A stretch of DNA of 64,000 nt from Verrucomicrobiia bacterium (GTDB lineage: Bacteria > Verrucomicrobiota > Verrucomicrobiia > Opitutales > Opitutaceae): contig WYBX01000084.1 of the NCBI GenBank assembly GCA_011525695.1, positions 1 to 64,000 of the forward strand, in the 5' to 3' direction. A program made the translations under genes and the position numbers. The notes beneath the pieces were generated by a model. It saw nothing but the letters and a program-made list of their open reading frames with translations, did no database searches and was not told where the DNA came from. Shown here one piece after another: positions 47,152 through 54,247 of the stretch; position 1 is the stretch's first letter; each line of letters starts with the position of its first letter.

Positions 47152-49407
47152 TCAGTTGGCGACCAACTCCCGGGCGGCGCCGACCGGCTCGACGTCGCTG
47201 ACGCTGGCGGCGGCAGTGGGGTTCGGAATGCTGGTCATCGTCAGCCGGTCGACCACATCGAGGTAGACCTGCTTCATGGTGTCCCAGGAATTTGTCTGGG
47301 CGTAGGCCCGGCCACGCTCGGAAAGCTGTCGGCGGAGTTCGGGGTCACGGGCAACCTGCCGCACCGCCCGCGCGAAATCCTCGGCGTTGCCGGATTCGAA
47401 GAACATGGCGACGGAATCGTCGAAATACAGGCTGTCGATCCGAGTCCGGGACAAAACCACGGGAAGACCCTGGGACATGAATTCCATGATCTTGGTGCTG
47501 TAGGCCTGGTCGCCGAAACCCTCGGCCCGCTTGGGCACGATGCCGATGTCCGCATTCGCCATCAGGTCGGGCACCCGATGCAGGTGCACGCCGGAGAAGA
47601 ATTTCACCTGCTCTCCAAGGTTGAGCGCCCGGGCCTGCTCCTTCAGGTCCGGCAGCGCAGGCCCGTCGCCATAGATGTGCAGTTCGATCCCGGGGATCTC
47701 GCGCGCCAGCGACTGCATGGCGTTGATCGCGATATCGAGCCCCTGGTGGTAGTTCAGCGAGCCGGGATAGAGGAGGACGAACCGGTCATCCATCCGGGTG
47801 CGCGTGCGCGGGGAGAAGAGGTCGAGATCCACGTTGTTGACGAGGGTCGTCACCTTTTCGGCCGGGGCGGAGCGCTGGAGCAGGGTGTCCCGCCAGATGT
47901 GATTGGCGATGATGACGTGGTCGGCGAACCGGCAGGACCACTTTTCGATCAGTCTCAGTCCGGCGGCGAGGGGCGAGGGCTCGCCGCGCTCGAACTTGGA
48001 TTCATAGAGCTCCGGCACGATATCGTGGATGTCGAGGATGATGGGCGTTCCGCGGAGCTTCAGCCGGATGCCGGCGAACACGAGGAAGTCGGGGATGTTG
48101 TGCACGTGGAGCAGATCACAACCGCCCGGGAAGTGGCGCGGACCGAGATGGCCGAGCGCTCGCCAAAGGAACCGGACCAGCCGAAAGGCCTGGGACCACT
48201 TGCCTGAATCGCGGGCGGGGCGGGACTGCAGCCGGAGGACTTCAACGCCGTTGATGGTTTCCCATTTTCCCGCCGCGACCTGCTCCTCGCTGCCGAGGCA
48301 GAAGATGCGCACACGATCCCCGCGCCGGACGAGCGTTTCGGCATAGCGGCGGATCCGGTTGTCGTAATCGTAAAAGCTGTGGGACAGCATTGCGACCTGC
48401 CGGGGGGGGCGGGCCTGCGCCGGCCGGAAGGGGCGGCTGTGGGCCGCCACTTCGCGCGGCAGGGCGTGCCAGTACTGGCCGGCATAGTCCGAGCGCACGT
48501 GGTCGAGAAGCTCGCGGTAATACTGGACGGGAAACTCGAATCCGCTGCGCGGCACGCCGGGCAGCCCCATGTAATCGGGATGCGTGTCGAGCAGCGCCAT
48601 CCCGCCCTTTTCCGCGAGCCAGCGCAGTTTTTTCCGCCAGACATCGATCCCGCGGGCCCCGATCACGACGAACAGGTTGTAGTCCTGGACCAATGTATAG
48701 GGCAGCTCGATGTAGCCTTCCTTCGAGTCCTGGGCCGCGTCCGCCGGGGCCGCGGCGCCGGGCTTGAACGACGCCGGACGCAGGGCATCAGCCATGGGAT
48801 CGGGCCTCTTGACCCAGAAGGGGAAGATCGTCTGGGCGCCATCAGGCTGCGGCTCGAAGGGGTCGACGTCGAAGGTTGAGGCATCGTATTCGATCTTCAG
48901 CGCATGCAGCCAGTCGAGCCGGTGGAGCATGAATCCGGCCCGGAAGCCCCTGGCGTCCCACGCCGCGAGCTGCTGGTTAATCAAGCCGGCACTGTACCGG
49001 AACGACGCCTTCGACTTGAACAGCGTGCCGTCGTGGCGGAGATCGTGGACGCCGATCTCGAAGCCATGCTCCCGAAGCCATTGCAGGAGTTCGGCCGGCA
49101 CGGTGTACTCGCCGTTGGGGATGAAATTGAAGGCGGAACGAAATCCATGCTCCATCTCGATCTCCGCCACCTGGCGGCAGCGGTCCACGCCCTTCTGGCC
49201 TTCGACGTCATGTGAGAGCACGAACGCGAATTTCCTGCCCTCCGGCCACCCGGGCCATCCCGCCGGCCGGTTCCCTGCGGCCTCGAGAATCGGCCAGGTG
49301 CCACTGCAGGTCTTGAGAATCCGCCTCGCCCGCACGCGGCGCATGGCCAGCCGAAGCCGCGCCGGCAGCAGCGGCTTCACGAGATAATAGATCCGGTTGA
49401 TCAGCAT
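47152..49407 (-). CDS. polysaccharide deacetylase-like / GT4 glycosyltransferase fusion
   Basis: 751 residues with two clear halves. Residues about 55-330 resemble a polysaccharide deacetylase or carbohydrate esterase barrel: SHDVEG for metal binding, EIGVHDLRHDG, GFRAGFMLHRLDW and LDTHPDYMG. Residues about 340-720 are a GT-B glycosyltransferase of family 4: RVAMLSHSFYDYDNRIRRYA, LLHVHNIPDF, LYPGSLNYHQGLDIAINA and KRAEGFGDQAYSTKIMEFM, the donor-binding site with its Glu. The protein may deacetylate one sugar and transfer another on the same lipid-linked polysaccharide; the two activities are usually separate polypeptides. No signal peptide is obvious, so the first half may bind rather than cut. 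It heads the run of genes into the NRPS/PKS set. Confidence 0.85.
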   Translation of the reverse strand: MLINRIYYLVKPLLPARLRLAMRRVRARRILKTCSGTWPILEAAGNRPAGWPGWPEGRKFAFVLSHDVEGQKGVDRCRQVAEIEMEHGFRSAFNFIPNGEYTVPAELLQWLREHGFEIGVHDLRHDGTLFKSKASFRYSAGLINQQLAAWDARGFRAGFMLHRLDWLHALKIEYDASTFDVDPFEPQPDGAQTIFPFWVKRPDPMADALRPASFKPGAAAPADAAQDSKEGYIELPYTLVQDYNLFVVIGARGIDVWRKKLRWLAEKGGMALLDTHPDYMGLPGVPRSGFEFPVQYYRELLDHVRSDYAGQYWHALPREVAAHSRPFRPAQARPPRQVAMLSHSFYDYDNRIRRYAETLVRRGDRVRIFCLGSEEQVAAGKWETINGVEVLRLQSRPARDSGKWSQAFRLVRFLWRALGHLGPRHFPGGCDLLHVHNIPDFLVFAGIRLKLRGTPIILDIHDIVPELYESKFERGEPSPLAAGLRLIEKWSCRFADHVIIANHIWRDTLLQRSAPAEKVTTLVNNVDLDLFSPRTRTRMDDRFVLLYPGSLNYHQGLDIAINAMQSLAREIPGIELHIYGDGPALPDLKEQARALNLGEQVKFFSGVHLHRVPDLMANADIGIVPKRAEGFGDQAYSTKIMEFMSQGLPVVLSRTRIDSLYFDDSVAMFFESGNAEDFARAVRQVARDPELRRQLSERGRAYAQTNSWDTMKQVYLDVVDRLTMTSIPNPTAAASVSDVEPVGAARELVAN

Positions 49408-49512
49408 GGAAAATAGGTCCCGTATTCTGCGCAGCTCATCGGACTATGCGGCCGTGACGGAGCACGGCCCTCCATGAATCCGGATCCGATTGCAGGGTTC
49501 GAGATCGCATCG

Positions 49513-49650
49513 TGGAGGGACGACCTCTGTGTCGTCCATTCGAAGACCCATTCCTGGAGGGACGACCTCCGTGTCGTCCACAGGCCCGATGGGAAGATCA
49601 TCCTGCACAGCGGATCGATTTCATTGGCCGTGACGGAGTGTCGTCCGCAA
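49513..49650. repeat. 140-bp direct repeat, copy 1 (REP-like)
   Basis: The block contains two copies (49513-49538, 49555-49580) of a 26-mer, TGGAGGGACGAC-CTCCGTGTCGTCCA, in which GGACGAC and GTCGTCC pair. Then come GGCCCGATGGGAAGATC, GCAGCGGATCGATTT or a near match, and GGCCGTGACGGAG. Copy 2 is at 52106-52245 in the same orientation. A related GCCGTG-ACGGAG-CACGGC hairpin lies just outside at 49451-49468. The whole 49408-49718 gap appears to be made of such elements, with no gene. Confidence 0.8.
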
Positions 49651-49718
49651 ACCGAATGAAAGCGCCATTTCACCTCCGGCTGGGAGTGGGAATTCTGCAT
49701 GGGACGGCGTGAAACAGC

Positions 49719-50447
49719 TCAGTGACTGGCCGCGGCGTGGCCACCGATTTGTCCCATCGAAGCATTCGAGCTGCGGCCGGAATTGAGCAGCCCTTCAAAC
49801 AGGTAGCCGACGGTTTCGGTGAGGAAATCCTGCGCGCGGACGCTCGAGCGCCACCACGGAACCTGATCGTACCCCGGCGGATGCCAGGATACGACGCCAA
49901 CCTCCGTTTCGGAACCAAAGACCTTGGCAAAAACCAGCCGGCTTCGACGAGCGTGAGCTCCCCGGGTGAAGACGTTCACCGCCTTGGGATGAATGCCGCG
50001 GGCTGCGAGCGCCTTGTGCGCGGCGACTGCAGTTTCAAAAGTTCGCTGGCTTTCGACGTCGTCAACAACAACGGGAATGACCTGCCGCGAGGGCACGTTG
50101 CACTGGCTTAGTTCATGTTCAGCCATTTCCACCATGCTCCAACGCCGTCGCGTCCATCGGCTGCCCGTGAATCCGCCCACCACGACCACATGCTCGTACT
50201 TGTGTCCGGCCTCGTTGAATTCGATGCCCGCGGCCCGGGCGCCATCCGGTCCGGTCCAGGCCTCCACCAACAGAACCTCAGCCGGCAGCCGTTGCGTGGC
50301 GGAGAGAAATTTCTCCCCGAGGAACCACCATCCGACCGCGGGCGCACCCACGAGAAGGATCAGACAAATCCAGCCGAGGAGTGTCGGCACAACGACGGTC
50401 CGGCGTTGGAGCAGTCGGGGCATGCGGGTGGGATTGGGGGGTGGCAT
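49719..50447 (-). CDS. DUF218/YdcF-SanA-like membrane-anchored protein, second copy
   Basis: 242 residues (ATG at 50447, or 50423). The N-terminus is basic and followed by one membrane helix (TLLGWICLILLVGAPAVGWWFL). The external domain begins RLPAEVLLVEAWTGPDG and later has VVVVGGFTGSRW, AVAAHKALAARG and FTRGAHARRSRLVF. This matches the order in the protein at 33393-34016 (RIPADVLVVEGW, VSGGPHSRQSW), so the two are paralogs, though diverged. Its neighbours are the UDP-sugar dehydrogenase and the deacetylase/glycosyltransferase, so a role in exopolysaccharide assembly is plausible. I know of no proven reaction for this type. It is flanked by the repeat blocks at 49513 and 50513, so it may be on its own transcript. 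Confidence 0.7.
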   Translation of the reverse strand: MPPPNPTRMPRLLQRRTVVVPTLLGWICLILLVGAPAVGWWFLGEKFLSATQRLPAEVLLVEAWTGPDGARAAGIEFNEAGHKYEHVVVVGGFTGSRWTRRRWSMVEMAEHELSQCNVPSRQVIPVVVDDVESQRTFETAVAAHKALAARGIHPKAVNVFTRGAHARRSRLVFAKVFGSETEVGVVSWHPPGYDQVPWWRSSVRAQDFLTETVGYLFEGLLNSGRSSNASMGQIGGHAAASH

Positions 50448-50512
50448 TCGACCCGGGCGGCGGCTCTGGGAGCCGCCGCTATACGCCGCGCCATAAGTCG
50501 CGTCGTATCCTC

Positions 50513-50585
50513 GTAGGGGCGCAGACTTGCTGCGCCCTCAATGGCAGTCGGATGAACTGAGGGCGCAGCGAGTCTGCGCCCCTAC
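50513..50585. repeat. long palindromic element, 28-bp arms
   Basis: The arms at 50513-50540 (GTAGGGGCGCAGACTTGCTG and eight more bases) and 50558-50585 are inverted copies with one mismatch, around a 17-base loop. It lies between the DUF218 and dehydrogenase genes. A shorter GCGGCGGCT/AGCCGCCGC hairpin lies nearby at 50457-50479. It resembles a REP or miniature element, not an intrinsic terminator, since no T-run follows on either strand. Confidence 0.75.
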
Positions 50586-50639
50586 GTTGGTAATGATTTC
50601 TGACGTTGTGTTTAGCGGGTGAGATCGAACGGATTCTCC

Positions 50640-52013
50640 TCAGGCCTTGATCACCTGGCCGGCCTTCGTCGGGACGGCTACCATGGCATTCCGGGTGTCA
50701 ACGATGCAGGCGGCCCAATCGGCGAGTTCCTGGTAATTCACATTGGCATGGTTGGTGGCGATCAGGACCAGATCGAAACGGCCGATGGTCTCGCGATCCC
50801 AGTTCACGGAGCGGGTGCCTGCCCAATGGGGATGCTCGCGAGTGGGTTTGATCACGGGCACGTAGGGATCGTGATAGGCGACCTCGGCGCCGCGATCGCG
50901 CAGCTTTTCCATCAGGATGTAGCTGGGCGACTCGCGCTCATCGTCGACATTGGGCTTGTAGGCGAGCCCGAGGATGAGAATCCGGCTGCCCTTGATCGAC
51001 TTGGCGCGATCGTTGAGCGCGTCGGCGACGCGGTGGATCACATAATCGGGCATGGCGGTGTTGATCTCGCCGGCGAGTTCGATGAACCGCGTGTGCTGCC
51101 CGTATTCGCGCGCCTTCCAGGTCAGGTAGAACGGATCGATCGGAATGCAGTGTCCGCCGAGGCCCGGGCCCGGGTAGAACGGCATGAACCCGAACGGCTT
51201 GGTCTTGGCGGCGTTGATGACCTCCCAGACATCGATGCCCATGGCGGAGTACACCACCTTGAGTTCGTTGACGAGGGCGATGTTGACTCCGCGGAACGTG
51301 TTCTCGAGCAGCTTGGTTGCCTCGGCCACGCGGCAGGACGAAACCGGGACGAGCGTCTTGATTGCGATCGAGTAGAGCGCGACCGCCTTCTCGAGGCAGG
51401 CCGGCGTGTAGCCGCCCACGACCTTGGGAATGGTGGCGACGACGCTGCTGGGATTGCCCGGATCCTCGCGCTCGGGGGAAAAGGCGAGGTGAAAACCCGT
51501 GCCGGCATTCATGCCCGAACCCGCCTCGAGTACCTGCCGGAGATCCTCGTCGGTTGTTCCCGGATACGTCGTCGATTCGAGCACGACCAGCGCGCCGGGC
51601 TTGAGATGCGGGGCGATGGCCTTGCCGGTCTCGACAATGTAGGAGATATCCGGCTCGCGGTTCTTGTTCAGCGGCGTCGGCACGCAAATCACGACTGCGT
51701 CCGAGGTGCGGATGGCCGAGAAGTCGGTGGAGGCCCGGAAGGACTTCTGCGCCACGGCTTCCTGGATCGTCTTGGCCGCGATGTGCTTGATGTAGCTCTG
51801 GCCCTGATTGAGGGCGTTGACCTTCGCGGCATCGATATCGAGGCCGGTGACCTGCGCGCCGCACCGCGCAAACTGGAGACAGAGCGGGAGGCCGACATAA
51901 CCGAGGCCGACGACCGCCACGGAGGCGGCCGGAGTGCGGGACGTGGCCGCGGAGGTGGGGGCGCTGACTGACGTGGGCCGTTTGGCCTGGGTGGGTGATT
52001 CTGCGATGTTCAT
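50640..52013 (-). CDS. UDP-sugar 6-dehydrogenase (WbpA/TviB-type, probably UDP-N-acetylhexosamine)
   Basis: The protein has 457 residues. An N-terminal tail of about 28 Ser/Thr/Ala-rich residues precedes the NAD-binding fold (VAVVGLGYVGLPLC). The family signature follows: VICVPTPLNKNREPD, ESTTYPGTT, FSPEREDPGN and the catalytic Cys in GPGLGGHCIPIDP. A conserved KPNVDDERESPS lies in the C-terminal domain. The sequence style is that of UDP-GlcNAc dehydrogenases such as WbpA rather than UDP-glucose dehydrogenases. It would oxidise C6 to make a UDP-uronic acid building block for the exopolysaccharide exported by the flippase encoded just upstream. The 140-bp direct repeats lie on both sides of the segment containing this gene and the DUF218 gene. 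Confidence 0.9.
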   Translation of the reverse strand: MNIAESPTQAKRPTSVSAPTSAATSRTPAASVAVVGLGYVGLPLCLQFARCGAQVTGLDIDAAKVNALNQGQSYIKHIAAKTIQEAVAQKSFRASTDFSAIRTSDAVVICVPTPLNKNREPDISYIVETGKAIAPHLKPGALVVLESTTYPGTTDEDLRQVLEAGSGMNAGTGFHLAFSPEREDPGNPSSVVATIPKVVGGYTPACLEKAVALYSIAIKTLVPVSSCRVAEATKLLENTFRGVNIALVNELKVVYSAMGIDVWEVINAAKTKPFGFMPFYPGPGLGGHCIPIDPFYLTWKAREYGQHTRFIELAGEINTAMPDYVIHRVADALNDRAKSIKGSRILILGLAYKPNVDDERESPSYILMEKLRDRGAEVAYHDPYVPVIKPTREHPHWAGTRSVNWDRETIGRFDLVLIATNHANVNYQELADWAACIVDTRNAMVAVPTKAGQVIKA

Positions 52014-52105
52014 GAGTTGAGAGGGCGAATTGAGGATTCCAAGGCGAAGATTAAAGGAAAGGGTGCGTTTCAGGAGCGAAGGTCAGCGGCATTTGCGGCC
52101 ATTCC

Positions 52106-52245
52106 TAGAGGGACGCCCTCCGCGTCGTCCATTCGAAGACCCATTCGTGGAGGGACGCCCTCCGTGGCGTCCAATGGCCCGATGGGAAGATCGTCCTGCG
52201 CAGCGGATCGATTTTATTGGCCGTGACGGAGCACGGCCCTCCATC
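52106..52245. repeat. 140-bp direct repeat, copy 2 (REP-like)
   Basis: This block has the same order of elements as 49513-49650: two GGACGCCCTCCG-type dyads joined by ATTCGAAGACCCATTC, then GGCCCGATGGGAAGATC, GCAGCGGATCGATTT and GGCCGTGACGGAGCACGGCCCTCCAT. The copies are clearly homologous by eye, with scattered substitutions. It sits between the flippase and dehydrogenase genes; the rest of the 52014-52355 gap has no gene. Confidence 0.8.
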
Positions 52246-52355
52246 AACCCAGTTCCCGGCCGGGACGGCTTGCCCTCCGAAGGCCCGGCGAAGTAGGGAG
52301 TCCGGCCGTCCATGAATGCCGGAAACGATCGATGGCGCGGTTGCGAGGAAGCGCA

Positions 52356-53957
52356 TCAGGCGGAGGAGATGGCGCGCTTTCCGATCAATCCCTGCAGCCG
52401 GTCAATCATGAACCGGGCCTCCTGCCGCATTGGCGGCCAGCAAAGGATGGAGGTGACGGCCACGACGAGCCCGGCCATTCCGGCGAGTATCAATTGCATG
52501 AGCGGTGACTGGGATGTGGACACGTTTTGGACGAGCCACGTTGCAGCGGCGACCGCCCCCCACAATGGCAAATGACGGAAAAACACGGCCCAGAGATCCG
52601 CGGTGCTCACCGGCCCCGACCGGCCGGTCAGGAAGTACTGGATGGGCAAGCGGATCAGCAGGCCTACAAGCGAGAATGAAATGGCCAGCCCGACCAGTCC
52701 GAAGGGCAGGCCGGCGGCGATGGACGCGACGGTCAGCAACGGGACCACCACGCCCATACTCAGCAGGTCACGGCTGCGGCCCTGGGTTGTGAGCAGCCAC
52801 ATCACGGCGTAGCTGAGCGGAATATAAAGGGCGGCGACGGTCAGCCATGCGAAAATCGGAATCACCTCGGACCAGGCGGGACCCAGCAGGAAGAGCACGA
52901 TTGGTTCCGAGACACCGGCAAGGAGACCGGCAAAGATGAAGCTGAAAAGTGCGATCGCGCCGTACGCCTGCAGGAAGGTTTCACGATAGCGGTTGGGGTC
53001 ATTCTGCAATCGCGAGAGGACCGGAACAAACACGGTGTCGAACGGCTGGATGACCTGATCCAGCGGCCGGAGCAGCAGGGCGGACGCGCGCGTATAAAGG
53101 CCGACCGCATCGGCACCATAAAACCGGCCGAGCAGGATCACATCGGTGCCCGAGACAAGACGTCGCAGGAAGATATAGAACGTCATGCTGGCGCCAAACC
53201 GGACGAGCGGCCGGGTGCCACTCCGCCGCCTGGGCAGATGCGGTTTCCAGCCGGAGGCGGCCCAGGTCAAACCCACCTCCGCGATCGTTGTTGCCAGCTG
53301 CATGCCCACGAGCGACCAGTAGCCAAATCCGCGCCAGGCGAGCAAGATCCCGGCCAGGAATCCCGCGATGCCCGAGCTGATGTCGATCATCGCCACGGCC
53401 CTGAACCGCATCTGCCGGTTCAACAGCGCAAGGTGCTGGACCGCGGCACCGCTGAGGAGGAACGACATCGACAGCAGCACGGTGATGACCGTCAGCCGAT
53501 CATCGCGATAGAACCAGGCGACGGCCGGGGCGAGCGCGGAACCGATGAGGGCGATGGCACCGCCGATCGCCACATTGATCCAGAAGAGGTTCGAGACCTG
53601 GGCCTGCGTGATGTTCTCCTTCTGCACCGTCGCGGTGGAGAGCCCGCCTTCGCGAAACGTGCGCAGCACCGGCATCAGGGCGCCAGCCATCGCGACGAGC
53701 CCGAAGTCCTTCGGTGAAAGCAACCGGGCGAGAATGACGACGCCACCAAGGTTCAGTCCGAACTTGATCGCCTGGGCGGCAGCGGTGACCAGCCCGCCGG
53801 AGACCGCCCGACGGCCCAGCCCCTTCATCAGGTGGGTCGTGTCAATATGGACATTCGCGCCGCCGTTTGGAGTCGTGACCGCGGCTGCCGCCACACTCGC
53901 GACTGGCGGAATGGATTCCGACTGCGGCGGGCACGATTCAGGCACGGTGCCGTTCAT
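52356..53957 (-). CDS. Wzx-type polysaccharide flippase (MOP superfamily)
   Basis: This 533-residue integral membrane protein has about 12 hydrophobic helices. It has a long cytoplasmic N-terminal extension (about 45 residues, Ala/Pro-rich) before the first conserved block, GLVTAAAQAIKFGLNLGGVVILARLLSPKDFG. The segment ILARLLSPKDFGLVAMA and the later VQKENITQAQVSNLFWINV are typical of WzxC-like lipopolysaccharide/teichuronic acid exporters. It should flip undecaprenyl-linked oligosaccharides across the inner membrane. It is the only transporter encoded in the window, and there is no obvious exporter for a free NRPS/PKS product. It lies upstream of the dehydrogenase across a repeat-filled gap, so co-transcription with it is uncertain. 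Confidence 0.88.
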   Translation of the reverse strand: MNGTVPESCPPQSESIPPVASVAAAAVTTPNGGANVHIDTTHLMKGLGRRAVSGGLVTAAAQAIKFGLNLGGVVILARLLSPKDFGLVAMAGALMPVLRTFREGGLSTATVQKENITQAQVSNLFWINVAIGGAIALIGSALAPAVAWFYRDDRLTVITVLLSMSFLLSGAAVQHLALLNRQMRFRAVAMIDISSGIAGFLAGILLAWRGFGYWSLVGMQLATTIAEVGLTWAASGWKPHLPRRRSGTRPLVRFGASMTFYIFLRRLVSGTDVILLGRFYGADAVGLYTRASALLLRPLDQVIQPFDTVFVPVLSRLQNDPNRYRETFLQAYGAIALFSFIFAGLLAGVSEPIVLFLLGPAWSEVIPIFAWLTVAALYIPLSYAVMWLLTTQGRSRDLLSMGVVVPLLTVASIAAGLPFGLVGLAISFSLVGLLIRLPIQYFLTGRSGPVSTADLWAVFFRHLPLWGAVAAATWLVQNVSTSQSPLMQLILAGMAGLVVAVTSILCWPPMRQEARFMIDRLQGLIGKRAISSA

Positions 53958-54201
53958 GAAAATGGGAAAAGTCCGAAGTGAACCGGCAGGCGGATTTACT
54001 CGAGGCCTGCGGGTCGTGCGGCCGGCCGCAAGGTATTGAAGGCCTCATTGAAGCTCACTTCTGGGATGACGATACTGCGAACCTTCGCACGCCGCTGTAG
54101 ATCAGGTCTCGCATCCGGTCCTGCCAGGAGAAACGGAAATACGATTTGAACTGCAGTTCGCCGGTCGGAGACGCGGCGCTACGGTGCCAGCTGCCTGCGG
54201 T

Positions 54202-54224
54202 AGCGCCGGTTTTGAACCGGCGCT
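54202..54224. repeat. short palindrome (REP-like)
   Basis: AGCGCCGGTT-TTG-AACCGGCGCT has perfect 10-bp arms, 24 bases downstream of the stop of the giant surface gene. It could end transcription only poorly, since no T-run follows on the minus strand. It shares the CCGGTT/AACCGG core with the palindrome at 14451-14471. The rest of the 53958-54247 gap shows nothing else. Confidence 0.55.
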
Positions 54225-54247
54225 GGTGCCAGGCGAAGACTGGCACC

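Noticed and set aside
54202..54224. Hairpin after the giant gene as an intrinsic terminator
   Set aside because: There is no T-run on the minus strand after the stem; the shape fits a REP-like palindrome better.
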